From Hoeflea sp. IMCC20628 (GTDB lineage Bacteria; Pseudomonadota; Alphaproteobacteria; Rhizobiales; Rhizobiaceae), in NCBI RefSeq assembly GCF_001011155.1, contig NZ_CP011479.1, positions 2,126,501-2,190,500 on the forward strand: a stretch of DNA of 64,000 nt, read 5' to 3'. The position numbers and the translations under genes are program-made. Numbering within the stretch: position 1 is the first letter of the stretch; each line of letters opens with the position of its first letter. This document shows positions 26,996-36,545 of this stretch, piece after piece. The notes beneath the pieces were generated by a model. The model had not been told where the DNA came from and did no database searches. It saw nothing but the letters and a program-made list of their open reading frames with translations.

Positions 26996-28819
26996 ATGAG
27001 AAGAATGCTGGCGACGATAATGGTGATTGCTGGCGGGCTGGTAAGCGTCGTGCCGAACGCGGTTGCCGAACCCGTCCATGGTATCGCCATGCACGGCGCA
27101 CCGGCATTGCCAGCCGATTTCAGCCATCTGCCCTACGTTAATCCCGATGCACCCAAAGGCGGCAAGGTGACCTATGGCGTCGTTGGCACTTTCGACAGTG
27201 TCCGGCCGTTCATCGTCAGGAGCATGCGCACCCATGCTCGCGGTGTTGTCGATCCGGAGTTCGGCAATCTGATCTATGAAACGCTGATGCAGCGCTCGCA
27301 GGACGAACCCTTCACGCTTTACGGATTGCTTGCCGAGTCAGTCGAATGGGATGAAGACCGCAGTTTCATCCAGTACAACATCAATCCCGCCGCGCGCTGG
27401 TCTGATGGCAAGCCGGTGACGGCAGATGACGTCATCTTCACCATGGAACTGTTCAAGGCCAAGGGCCGCCCGCCTTACAGCACGCGTCTCAATCGGGTGA
27501 GCAAAATGGAGAAGATCAGTGATCTGTCGGTGCGGTTCGCCTTCAACGAGGAGTCCAACCGCGAGTTCCCGCTGATCCTGTCGCTCTCGCCGGTGCTGCC
27601 CAAACATGCCACCGATCCCGAGACCTTCGACCAGTCGACCCTTGAACCCGGCATCGGCTCAGGCCCTTATCTGATCAGCGACATCAAGCCCGGAGAGCGC
27701 ATCAGTTTTTCCCGCCGCGAGGATTACTGGGCAAAGGACCTGCCGATCAAACGCGGGACCGACAATTACGATGACATCGTCGTCGAGTACTTCCTGTCCG
27801 AGACGGCCCAGTTCGAGGCCTTCAAGAAGGGCGTTTTCGACGTCTATCCCGACGGCAGCGCCACCAACTGGACGCGCGCCTATGATTTTCCCGCGGTCAC
27901 TGACGGCGAGGTCGTTCGCAAGGAATATGACAGCAAGACGCCGTCGGGCATGTACGGCTTCGTCTTCAACACCCGCAGGCCAATGTTCCAGGATGTGCGT
28001 GTACGTCGGGCTTTTACCCTGCTGTTTGATTTTGAATGGGCCAACCGCAGTCTATATAACAACAGCTACACGCGCACCCACTCGTTCTGGGACGGATCGG
28101 ACCTGTCGAGCTATGGAAAGCCCGCCGATCAACGCGAACGCGAGATCCTGGCCCCCTTCCCTGATGCCGTCTCCGCCGATATTCTTGACGGCACCTGGAC
28201 ATTGCCGGTGACCGATGGCTCGGCAAGTGACCGCAAGGTGCAGCGCGCAGCGCTGACGCTGCTGCAGGAAGCCGGGTTCCAGATCAAGGGCGGCAAGCTT
28301 CTGGGGGCAGACGGCACGCCGTTTGCCTTTGATCTGATGACCCAGAATGAAGGCCAGGAGAAACTGGCGGTGGCCTATCAGCGCTCATTGGCAGCGCTTG
28401 GCATCGCCATGTCGATCCGCACCGTCGATGACGCGCAATACCAGCAGCGCTCGCAGACCTTCGACTACGACATGATCGTCAAATCCTACACTTCGTCGCT
28501 GTCACCGGGCGCAGAGCAGCTCACCCGCTGGGGATCGGCATCGCGCGACCGTGAGGGCTCTTTCAATTTCGCCGGGGTTGCCAGCCCGGCCGTTGACGCG
28601 ACCATCGACGCGATGCTCAATGCCCGCACGGCCGATGATTTCCGTTCCTCGGTGCGCGCCTTTGATCGCGTGTTGATGTCCGGGCACTATGTGATCCCGG
28701 CCTTTCATCTCGGCAAGGCACGGGTGGCCCATCGCAGCCGCATTGCCGCGCCCGAAGGTGATCCGCCGCTTTACGGCTACTATCTGCCGGCCTGGTGGGA
28801 TACATCAGCCAAACCCTGA
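26996..28819 (+). CDS. Family 5 extracellular solute-binding protein, YejA-like
   Basis: A 607-residue periplasmic peptide-binding protein. A signal peptide (MRRMLATIMVIAGGLVSVVP up to NAVA) is followed by HGIAMHGAPALP and LPYVNPDAPKGGKVTYGV, which mark the YejA branch of oligopeptide-binding proteins. GGAGG lies seven bases before the ATG. In rhizobia yejA usually leads yejBEF encoding the permeases and ATPase; here none follows, the next gene being a DsbA-like oxidoreductase 37 bases on. It must borrow a transporter encoded elsewhere or act alone. Confidence 0.92.
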   Translation: MRRMLATIMVIAGGLVSVVPNAVAEPVHGIAMHGAPALPADFSHLPYVNPDAPKGGKVTYGVVGTFDSVRPFIVRSMRTHARGVVDPEFGNLIYETLMQRSQDEPFTLYGLLAESVEWDEDRSFIQYNINPAARWSDGKPVTADDVIFTMELFKAKGRPPYSTRLNRVSKMEKISDLSVRFAFNEESNREFPLILSLSPVLPKHATDPETFDQSTLEPGIGSGPYLISDIKPGERISFSRREDYWAKDLPIKRGTDNYDDIVVEYFLSETAQFEAFKKGVFDVYPDGSATNWTRAYDFPAVTDGEVVRKEYDSKTPSGMYGFVFNTRRPMFQDVRVRRAFTLLFDFEWANRSLYNNSYTRTHSFWDGSDLSSYGKPADQREREILAPFPDAVSADILDGTWTLPVTDGSASDRKVQRAALTLLQEAGFQIKGGKLLGADGTPFAFDLMTQNEGQEKLAVAYQRSLAALGIAMSIRTVDDAQYQQRSQTFDYDMIVKSYTSSLSPGAEQLTRWGSASRDREGSFNFAGVASPAVDATIDAMLNARTADDFRSSVRAFDRVLMSGHYVIPAFHLGKARVAHRSRIAAPEGDPPLYGYYLPAWWDTSAKP

Positions 28820-28856
28820 GCCGCGAAAACGTTACAAAGACTGAAAAGGCATACCC

Positions 28857-29537
28857 ATGACCACTCCCTCGCTGACCATCGACGTCGTCTCAGATGTCAT
28901 GTGCCCTTGGTGCTACATCGGCAAGCGCCGGCTCGAAACCGCACTGGCAGACGTCGCGGGCGAGATCAATGTCGAGGTCCGCTGGCGGCCCTACCAGCTT
29001 GATGCGACCTTGCCCAAATCAGGCAAGGACCGGCAGCAATATCTCGAAGACAAGTTTGGTGGCGCCGAAGGTGCGACACAGGCCTACGCCGCCATACGAA
29101 CCGCAGGCGCAGACGAGAACATCCCGTTTGCCTTCGACAAGATTCCGGTCTCGGCCAACACGCTGGACGCACACAGGCTGATCCGCTGGGCCAGCTCGCT
29201 CGGGCTTGAAGCGCAGGACAAGATGGTCGAGGTGCTGTTCAAGGCGTACTTCGAAGAGGGAAAGAACATTGGCGACGACGCGGTTCTGATCGAAGCCGGC
29301 GAGCAGGTCGGGCTTGAAAAGGAAGTTGTGGAACGGTTGCTGGCAGGTGACGCCGACCGCGACACCATCACCGCTGAAATCGACCAGGCGCGGCAAATGG
29401 GCGTCACCGGCGTGCCCTGCTTCCTTATCGACATGAAATACGCCGTGGTCGGCGCTCAATCGGCCCCGGCTCTGGCCGACGCCATGCGCAAGGTCGTGCT
29501 TGAAAAGAGCAAACAGGAGCCGGACGCGTCCGCGTAA
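28857..29537 (+). CDS. DsbA-family oxidoreductase, FrnE-like
   Basis: A 226-residue thioredoxin-fold protein without a signal peptide, so cytoplasmic. The active site is C16-P-W-C19 in DVMCPWCYIG, and the cis-proline loop is GVTGVPCFLIDM with an extra Cys next to the proline, as in the FrnE branch. FrnE proteins are thiol oxidoreductases linked to oxidative stress and polyketide pathways. It starts 37 bases after the YejA-like gene on the same strand and may share its transcript, although a functional link is not obvious. Confidence 0.93.
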   Translation: MTTPSLTIDVVSDVMCPWCYIGKRRLETALADVAGEINVEVRWRPYQLDATLPKSGKDRQQYLEDKFGGAEGATQAYAAIRTAGADENIPFAFDKIPVSANTLDAHRLIRWASSLGLEAQDKMVEVLFKAYFEEGKNIGDDAVLIEAGEQVGLEKEVVERLLAGDADRDTITAEIDQARQMGVTGVPCFLIDMKYAVVGAQSAPALADAMRKVVLEKSKQEPDASA

Positions 29538-29858
29538 GAGGTCTGGCCTTCCCTATCTTGCTCGCAGGTGGTTCCGAATCAAAGAGGCCGGGCGACCTGT
29601 GTGCGTCCAATTTGACGTGCAACGCTCCCGAACCGTTGATCATGACATGGAATCGTTTGAGCGCTGAGATATCGTGCTTTGGCAAGCAGCGTGCGGCGAC
29701 GCGGTGTGAGCGCCGTTCGCAGTGGGCGACACAGCCCAGGGTGCGAAAGAACAAGCTCACACAATGGCCTGTCGGCCTGACGCTGCGATCATTGGAGTAC
29801 CCCAACCGCCTCGTCTGGATGGATTTCCATCAACCGGTTCATTCAAAGGTGAACGGCT
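29538..29858. other. Gene-free gap between the DsbA-like gene and trkH
   Basis: A 321-base gap between convergent genes. Overlapping open frames exist on both strands but all lack ribosome-binding sites and recognisable content. No terminator with a T-run and no repeat was found. Confidence 0.5.
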
Positions 29859-31328
29859 CTATCGGCTCATCCAGTAGCGAATGTTCAAAACCGCGAATAT
29901 CACCATCACTTCAAGACGGCCCAATGTCATGGTGGCAATGGCAGCGAGCTTGGCCATGACCGGCAAGGCCGCGACTTGCGGCCAGACCTGGTTTTCCGGA
30001 TCGGTCACATATGACGGCGGAACAAGGGCTTCATAGACCGGGCCGGAATTGGCAAAAAACGCGACCGCCATGGTGATGCCGGCTTCAAAATTGGTAGCAG
30101 TCAACGTAAAAGCCATGGCCGCCATGGCGATGACCAGCAGCGACAGCGCGAAATAGGTCCATATCGCCCGCATGCTTGGCTCATCGATGATTTGCGAGCC
30201 AAACCGCAGGTTGATGACGCTGCTGGGGTAGATCAGCTGATTGAGTTCGCGCCATGAATGAGCCGCCATGGCGCCGATCCGGTAGATCTTGAAGCCGCCT
30301 GTGGTGGAATAGATCCCTCCCCCGACCAGGACAATCACCAGGACGATGATGTCGGGCCACAGCGCGATCACGCCAGGCCGGCTCTCAATGCCGCTGGTGG
30401 CAATCAGCGAGCTCGCAGCCATCAGGCTTTCGGCAACAATCGGCCCCAGCGCAGCCCCGCCTGACACCGCCGAAAGCCGGGCGGCGAAAAGGGTGGCGAT
30501 GATGAGAACGCCGGCGCTGATGATGATGACTTCCGTACTGCCGATGAAAAAATGTTTTGGCGACCGCAGCAAGCGCCTGCGCCAGAACACACTGACCGTG
30601 CCGAGCAACAATCCGCCGCTCAGCACCAGCTGCGCCATCGGCCCGGCATGGTTTTCAAGCGCCCCTTCGAAAGGAAGGAACCCCCCGGTGGCAATCGCCA
30701 TCATCGACAGCATCATGGCGTAGGGCCCGGTGACGCCCGCCAGCGTCAGCGCGACAAAAACGATGAAGGTCATGAGCATGTACTGTCCCAAAACCTGGCG
30801 AAAATCATCAAGATCAACCGTCATTTCGCTCGATTGACTGGTGATGATGCGGCGGTCGCCTGCAGGAAGTCCGCCAAACCCACCCGGCGCCAGCACGTGA
30901 ATGATCGAAACCAGCGTGAGAAACCCGCCGTACCACTCAATCGAAGCGCGCCAGAACAATATGGCACGGGGCGTCGTTTCGCGGATCAGCAGTGACGAAC
31001 CGGATGTGGTGAACGCCGCGACTGCCTCGAACCAGGCATCAACCCAGCCCAGACCCACGAGGGTCTTGAAAGACACCGCAGCAATCAGCGGAAGCAACAC
31101 CCAGACGGCGACAAGCGCCAGGTACCCCGTCGCTCGCCCCAGTCTGCGTTCAAACCCGGAGATGGCGCCCAGCACCATCAGGGCTGCGAAAACACCCAGT
31201 GCGCCGACCAGCAGCATCGACAAGGCAAGATCGCGCATGCCATCGGCGATGGCAAACAACACGGCCGGAACGATGAGTGCGAACAGCCCCACGACAGAAA
31301 CGGCCAGGACGTGCAACAAGCCAAGCAT
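29859..31328 (-). CDS. trkH: TrkH-family potassium uptake channel subunit
   Basis: A 489-residue inner-membrane protein of the TrkH/KtrB family. The four pore-loop selectivity segments are visible in order: AFTTSGSS, AIATGGF, LIATSGIE and FFANSGPV, each giving the conserved glycine. It moves potassium, gated by TrkA, which is encoded four bases upstream on the same strand (31333-32709). The pair ends the dusB-ntrBCYX-trkA transcription direction. Confidence 0.94.
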   Translation of the reverse strand: MLGLLHVLAVSVVGLFALIVPAVLFAIADGMRDLALSMLLVGALGVFAALMVLGAISGFERRLGRATGYLALVAVWVLLPLIAAVSFKTLVGLGWVDAWFEAVAAFTTSGSSLLIRETTPRAILFWRASIEWYGGFLTLVSIIHVLAPGGFGGLPAGDRRIITSQSSEMTVDLDDFRQVLGQYMLMTFIVFVALTLAGVTGPYAMMLSMMAIATGGFLPFEGALENHAGPMAQLVLSGGLLLGTVSVFWRRRLLRSPKHFFIGSTEVIIISAGVLIIATLFAARLSAVSGGAALGPIVAESLMAASSLIATSGIESRPGVIALWPDIIVLVIVLVGGGIYSTTGGFKIYRIGAMAAHSWRELNQLIYPSSVINLRFGSQIIDEPSMRAIWTYFALSLLVIAMAAMAFTLTATNFEAGITMAVAFFANSGPVYEALVPPSYVTDPENQVWPQVAALPVMAKLAAIATMTLGRLEVMVIFAVLNIRYWMSR

Positions 31329-31332
31329 CGGC

Positions 31333-32709
31333 TCAGAAAAACTCCAGGCTCACTCGGAACATCTGCTCGACATGGCGAACCGATTCGAGCGCCGCAAACA
31401 TCACCACGCGGTCCTTGGCCTTGATCTTGAGCGATCCATCGGGACGCAACACCTGCTTGTCGCGGTAGATGGCGCCGATCCGCACGCCGTCGGGCAGATC
31501 CAGGTTGCGCAGCGGCTTTCCGACCAGCGGCGATGTCTCCAGCGCTTCGGCCTCGATGACTTCTGCCGAGCCCTTCTGAACCGAATAGACCGCACGGATA
31601 CGGCCGCGCCGAACATGCTGCAGAATGCGGGAAATCGTCACCGCCCGCGGGTTGATATGGGCGTCGATGCCGAGCGTCTTGGTGAAGGACTGGTAGGACG
31701 GGTTGTTGATCAGCGTCAGATTGGCCTTGCAGCCAAGCCGCTTGGCCATCACCGAGGACAGGATATTGACCTGGTCGTCATTGGTCAGCGCCACCATCAG
31801 GTCAGCGTTCTGAATGTCGGCCTCGATCAGGATGTTCTGATCAAGCGAAGAGCCGTTGAGCACGACGGTTCGCGACAGCGAGTCCGCGATGACCACGGCA
31901 CGGTCGCGGTCCGCCTCGATGATCTTCACCTTGGTCTTGGGCTGGCGTTCCTCGATCGCTGCGGCGACATAATAGCCGATATTGCCGCCGCCGGAGATGA
32001 CAATGCGGCCTGCCTCCTGCTCCTCGTGGCCGAACAGGCCGAGGGTGCGGCGGACATGGTCCTTGTCACACACGACATAGGCAAGGTCGCCGGTTTCCAG
32101 CTGGTCGGAGGAATGCGGCACGAACAGTTTCTCATGACGCCAGACGCCCACCACGGTGGCGAGAAGATCCGGAAACAGTTCACTGAGCTGCAGCAGCGGC
32201 GTATTGACCACCGGGCAGTCTTCAAGACATTCGATGGCGACCATCGCCACCTTGTCATCAGCAAATCGGACAGCATCGGTGGCGCCCGGCAACGCAATGC
32301 GCCGCAGCACCATCTGGCCAACCTCGACCTCCGGTGAAATGATCACGTCAATGGGCATGTGATCGCGGGAAAACAGGTCAGCCCAATGCGGTTTGAGATA
32401 GGACTGTGCCCGGATGCGGGCGATTTTGGTCGGCACATTGAAAATCGAGTGTGCCACCTGGCACGCCACCATGTTGATCTCGTCATAGAGCGTGACAGCA
32501 ATGATCATGTCGGCCTGATCGGCACCAGCCTGGGCCAGAACGTCGGGATGGGCACCGTGGCCGACATAGCTGCGCACATCCAGCGTGTCACGGATGGCCT
32601 GCACAAGTGTGGCCGACGTATCGATGACCGACACATCATTGTCTTCAGCGGCCAGCCGCTCGGCAATGCCGTAGCCTACTCGTCCAGCACCACAAATGAT
32701 GACCTTCAT
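31333..32709 (-). CDS. trkA: Trk system potassium transporter regulatory subunit TrkA
   Basis: A 458-residue cytoplasmic protein with two RCK units. The first NAD-binding fold is MKVIICGAGRVGYGIAERLA, the second begins near residue 230 with GRIVISGGGNIGYYVAAAI, each followed by a TrkA_C domain. NAD/NADH and ATP binding gate the TrkH channel. It lies 54 bases after ntrX, as in other rhizobia, and four bases before trkH. Confidence 0.96.
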   Translation of the reverse strand: MKVIICGAGRVGYGIAERLAAEDNDVSVIDTSATLVQAIRDTLDVRSYVGHGAHPDVLAQAGADQADMIIAVTLYDEINMVACQVAHSIFNVPTKIARIRAQSYLKPHWADLFSRDHMPIDVIISPEVEVGQMVLRRIALPGATDAVRFADDKVAMVAIECLEDCPVVNTPLLQLSELFPDLLATVVGVWRHEKLFVPHSSDQLETGDLAYVVCDKDHVRRTLGLFGHEEQEAGRIVISGGGNIGYYVAAAIEERQPKTKVKIIEADRDRAVVIADSLSRTVVLNGSSLDQNILIEADIQNADLMVALTNDDQVNILSSVMAKRLGCKANLTLINNPSYQSFTKTLGIDAHINPRAVTISRILQHVRRGRIRAVYSVQKGSAEVIEAEALETSPLVGKPLRNLDLPDGVRIGAIYRDKQVLRPDGSLKIKAKDRVVMFAALESVRHVEQMFRVSLEFF

Positions 32710-32763
32710 TGCCGACCTCTCAAAAGCCTGTTCAAAGCCGCGACTTTGGCGGCTTGGCGCAGC

Positions 32764-34128
32764 TTATACGCCAAGCGATTTCAATTTGCGATGCAGCGCA
32801 GACCGCTCCATACCCACAAATTCGGCAGTTCTGGAAATATTTCCGCCAAAACGGTTGATCTGGGCGATCAGATAGTCGCGCTCGAACATTTCGCGCGCCT
32901 CGCGCAGCGGCAGGGTCATGATGTGGTTGGAGCCCGCTGCAGAGGTCTTGGGCAGCATGTCGGAGACGTCATCGGGCAACATGTCGGCGCTGATGACCGT
33001 CTCGGGCCCATCGGACCGGGCAAGTATCATCAGCCGTTCCATGTAGTTGCGCAATTGCCTTATATTGCCTGGCCAGGTGTGGGCCTGGATCACGGCCAAG
33101 GCATCATCGCCAATGCGGCGGTTTCTGATGCCGGCCTGTTCCGAGACCAGCCGCATGAAGGTGTCGACCAGAAACGGAATGTCCTCGCGCCGCTCGCTCA
33201 GCGAGGGAACCTTGACCGGAACCACGGCCAGCCGGTGATAAAGGTCTTCGCGGAATTCTCCGGATGCGATGAGTTCCTCGAGATTGCGCGCCGTTGAGGA
33301 AATGATCCGCACATCCACCTTGACCCGCTTGGTGCCGCCAACCCGTTCAAATTGCTGGTCGACCAGCACCCGCAGGATCTTGCTCTGGGTGCCGCGCGGC
33401 ATGTCGGCAACTTCATCGAGATACAAAATGCCGCCATGCGCTTCCTCAAGCGCGCCGACCTTGCGTTCATGGCTGGCCGCAGCCTCGGTGCCGAACAGAG
33501 CGACTTCCATGCGTTCGGGTGTGATCGCAGCGGCATTGAGCACCACAAATGGCCCGCCGGACCGGGTGGATTTGCGGTGAATCAGCCGCGCAACCAGTTC
33601 CTTGCCCGATCCCGACGGCCCGAGAATCATCACCCGGCTGTTGGTGGGGGCGATCTTGTCGATGCTCTGCTTGAGCTGGGAGACGGCAATCGAGGTGCCG
33701 ATCAGCTCGACCGGATCGCCCGAGCGCTTCTTCAGTTCGGTGACCTCCCGCTTGAGCTTGGATGTTTCGATCGCCCTTTCGGCGACCAGCAGCAACCGGT
33801 CAGCCTTGAACGGCTTTTCGATGAAATCATAGGCTCCGCGCCTGATCGCCGAGACTGCGGTTTCAATGTTGCCGTGACCGGAAATCATCACCACGGGAAG
33901 TTCGGGATAGCGCGCCTTGATCTCGTCGAGCAGCGCCAGACCGTCAAGGCGGCTGCCCTGCAGCCAGATATCGAGGAAAATCAGACGTGGGACACGGTCA
34001 TTGATCGCCGCAAGCGCGGAATCGCTGTCGCCCGCGGTACGGGTTTCATGGCCCTCGTCGTCCAGAATACCGGCAACGATCTCGCGAATGTCGGCTTCGT
34101 CATCAACGACCAGAATATCAGACGCCAT
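32764..34128 (-). CDS. ntrX: Nitrogen/redox response regulator NtrX
   Basis: A 454-residue response regulator. The receiver phospho-acceptor is D53 in LIFLDIWLQG. The AAA+ domain has Walker A GPSGSGKE at 170-177 and Walker B ILYLDEVADM. Where sigma-54 activators carry GAFTGA, this protein reads LFGTEAAASHERKVGALEE (211-229), so the sigma-54 contact loop is absent, as in other alphaproteobacterial NtrX proteins. A Fis-type helix-turn-helix ends the protein (NISRTAEFVGMERSALHRKL). It overlaps ntrY by eleven bases. NtrX is therefore probably a sigma-54-independent regulator. Confidence 0.96.
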   Translation of the reverse strand: MASDILVVDDEADIREIVAGILDDEGHETRTAGDSDSALAAINDRVPRLIFLDIWLQGSRLDGLALLDEIKARYPELPVVMISGHGNIETAVSAIRRGAYDFIEKPFKADRLLLVAERAIETSKLKREVTELKKRSGDPVELIGTSIAVSQLKQSIDKIAPTNSRVMILGPSGSGKELVARLIHRKSTRSGGPFVVLNAAAITPERMEVALFGTEAAASHERKVGALEEAHGGILYLDEVADMPRGTQSKILRVLVDQQFERVGGTKRVKVDVRIISSTARNLEELIASGEFREDLYHRLAVVPVKVPSLSERREDIPFLVDTFMRLVSEQAGIRNRRIGDDALAVIQAHTWPGNIRQLRNYMERLMILARSDGPETVISADMLPDDVSDMLPKTSAAGSNHIMTLPLREAREMFERDYLIAQINRFGGNISRTAEFVGMERSALHRKLKSLGV

Positions 34129-36427
34129 CTGCCGGTTCCTTTGCTTTGTCTTCTTCTTCGTCGTCGGTATGAACGGGCGCGTCCACCGGAAGGCGGACGG
34201 TAATCATGGCGCCCTTGCCTCCGTCAATATCAGCAGGCGCATCGCGCAACTGAATCGCGCCGCCATGATCATCGATAATCTTCTTGACGATAGCGAGACC
34301 GAGGCCGGTGCCCTTATCGCGCATCGTCATATAGGGTTCGAGCAATCGGTGCCGGTTCTCTCCCGGCAGCCCGCGGCCATTGTCGATGATATCAACGATG
34401 TATTCGCGGCCGTCATCGGAACGGTTTGCCCGGACGATGATGGTCTTTCCTGTACGCTCTGCATCGTCTGCAACCGCATCAATGGCTTCCGTCGCATTCT
34501 TGATCAAATTTGCAAACGCCTGTCCGAGCATGCGGGCATCGAAATCACCTTCCATCGGGGTTTCGGGAAACTCATTGATGAACTGAATATCATTGCGGCT
34601 GACTTCACGCAAAAACGCCGCGTCCTTTAGAATGTCACGCAAATCACCGCGCGCCTTGGACGGTTTGGGCATGCGCGCGAAGGAGGAGAACTCGTCAACC
34701 ATGCGACCGATGTCCTCGACCTGGCGGATGATCGTGTCGGTGCATTGATCAAAAATGGCCCGGTCATCATCAGGGATCTGCCGGCCATATCGGCGGCGAA
34801 TGCGTTCGGCTGACAACTGGATCGGAGTCAGCGGGTTCTTGATCTCGTGGGCGATGCGCCGGGCAACATCGGCCCAGGCGGTAGACCGCTGCGCGATCAC
34901 AAGATCGGTGATGTCATCGAGTGTGACGACAAAAGACTCCAGCCGGTCGTGGGTTTGCTCCCGCGTGACCTTGACGTTGAGGGTTCGTTCCTTGCCATTC
35001 CGGTTCAACGTAACCTGCCCCGTGGCATCGGTCCATGGGCGCATCGCCGCCTCGGCCATCACGGTTTCGAATTCCGGAGCTAATTCCGCAAAGCTGCGGC
35101 CGGTCACGTCGGCGTCGGCGTCGGCGTCGCCGAGGATCCCGCGGGCCGAGCGGTTGGCAATTGTCACCGCGCCCTGATGATCGACGCCGACGACGCCTGC
35201 CGAAACTCCCGACAGCACGGCTTCAGTAAAGCGCCTTCGGTTGTCGATCTGGTCTTTCGCCGACAGGATCTCATCACGCTGGGTGCGGATCTGCACAATC
35301 ATGTTGTTGAAGGTCTGCGCCAGGGACCCGACGTCGCCATCTGACGCGTGCACCGGCACCACCACGTCAAGATTACCGCTGGCTACATCGTCGGAAGCGC
35401 TGATCAGGATCCGGATCGGACGCACCAGACGGTCGGCAACGGCGATCGCTGTCCAGATTGCTGCCAGCAACACGATCAGCGCGAAACCGATATAGAGGAT
35501 GCCGAACGCCAGTTGCAGGGATACCCGCCCTTGCTCAAGCGTCTGATATTCCTTTGTGGCTTCCTCCATCAGGCGCATCGAGCGCATCACTTCGGGATCA
35601 ACCACGCGGACGGTGTACAAGAGCGTGCCGCTGATCTGCTGCAACGGTATCAGCGCACCAACCAGATTGGTGACACCGGGCGGAATAAGAGTTGGCTGAC
35701 CCTTGATGGCGTCCTTTAGCGCCTGCTCGGGCACAGCCGGTAGCGGGCGTTCGGTTTCGATGTCAGCCTGCAGGATGACGCTGCCATCCTCGCGGACCAG
35801 AAATGCACCCAGGAGACCACGGCCCGTCGCCTGCCGGGTGACGAACTGGGTAAAGCCAACCCGGTCAAGGCTGTAAAGCGAACGCGCATTATCGAGATCG
35901 TTGGCCATGGAGACCGTCTGACCCTGCAAAAACCGTGCGTTTTCCAGAACATAGGCTTCCGCCACCGACAGCGATGAGTTGACGATCGACTTGGTGCGCA
36001 TTGAAAACCACCGGTCGAGTCCGACATCGAGGGTGATTGATGCGACGATGGCAACGATAATGGCGGGAACGATTGCGACGATGGAAAACAGGGCGACGAT
36101 GCGGATATGAAGCTTTGCCGCCGCCTTGCCCCGCCGCCGGGCTTTCAACAACGCGTAGATTTCCAGACAAACCAGTGTCACCAGTCCGATGACGAAGATC
36201 AGGTTGATCACCACGGCACTGTAAACAACCTGGTCGACCGGATCGATCGGGGTCAGTCCCAACAGGATGGAAAACGAGATCAATGCACTCAGGAAAGCGG
36301 AAGCGACCAGCGCTATCCCTGGCAGCGTAAACAGATTGCGGCGCTGCGAGGCCTCGTATCCGGCTTTCGGCCCTTGGGCCAGGGCTGGCTGGGTGTCCGA
36401 CAAGTCCGATCCTGTGTCGATCGCCAT
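34118..36427 (-). CDS. ntrY: Sensor histidine kinase NtrY
   Basis: A 769-residue membrane kinase. Three to four N-terminal membrane segments enclose a periplasmic sensor region, followed by a HAMP domain, a PAS domain and the kinase core. The phospho-accepting histidine is in [17 protein letters not shown]; the ATP-binding domain has NLIKNATEAID, DNGRGLP and GTGLGLAIVKK. The start is the ATG at 36427 with AGGGA upstream. Inside the PAS region a hexamer tandem repeat (35108-35129) encodes GDADADADV. It partners NtrX, whose gene overlaps its end. Confidence 0.95.
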   Translation of the reverse strand: MAIDTGSDLSDTQPALAQGPKAGYEASQRRNLFTLPGIALVASAFLSALISFSILLGLTPIDPVDQVVYSAVVINLIFVIGLVTLVCLEIYALLKARRRGKAAAKLHIRIVALFSIVAIVPAIIVAIVASITLDVGLDRWFSMRTKSIVNSSLSVAEAYVLENARFLQGQTVSMANDLDNARSLYSLDRVGFTQFVTRQATGRGLLGAFLVREDGSVILQADIETERPLPAVPEQALKDAIKGQPTLIPPGVTNLVGALIPLQQISGTLLYTVRVVDPEVMRSMRLMEEATKEYQTLEQGRVSLQLAFGILYIGFALIVLLAAIWTAIAVADRLVRPIRILISASDDVASGNLDVVVPVHASDGDVGSLAQTFNNMIVQIRTQRDEILSAKDQIDNRRRFTEAVLSGVSAGVVGVDHQGAVTIANRSARGILGDADADADVTGRSFAELAPEFETVMAEAAMRPWTDATGQVTLNRNGKERTLNVKVTREQTHDRLESFVVTLDDITDLVIAQRSTAWADVARRIAHEIKNPLTPIQLSAERIRRRYGRQIPDDDRAIFDQCTDTIIRQVEDIGRMVDEFSSFARMPKPSKARGDLRDILKDAAFLREVSRNDIQFINEFPETPMEGDFDARMLGQAFANLIKNATEAIDAVADDAERTGKTIIVRANRSDDGREYIVDIIDNGRGLPGENRHRLLEPYMTMRDKGTGLGLAIVKKIIDDHGGAIQLRDAPADIDGGKGAMITVRLPVDAPVHTDDEEEDKAKEPADGV

Positions 36428-36545
36428 CTTTTCCCTGCGCTCCAATTTTGCCGAGACGTTATCGTTGCGAACATGCAACATAATGTGGCGAAATTGCAAC
36501 ATTCAGGCGAGATGTGTCAAGCGCCGCGACAGACAGGCACTCCTG

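Noticed and set aside
29558-29959. 133-codon open frame running into the 3' end of trkH
   Set aside because: Overlaps a certain gene by 100 bases in antisense and has no start signal or domain.
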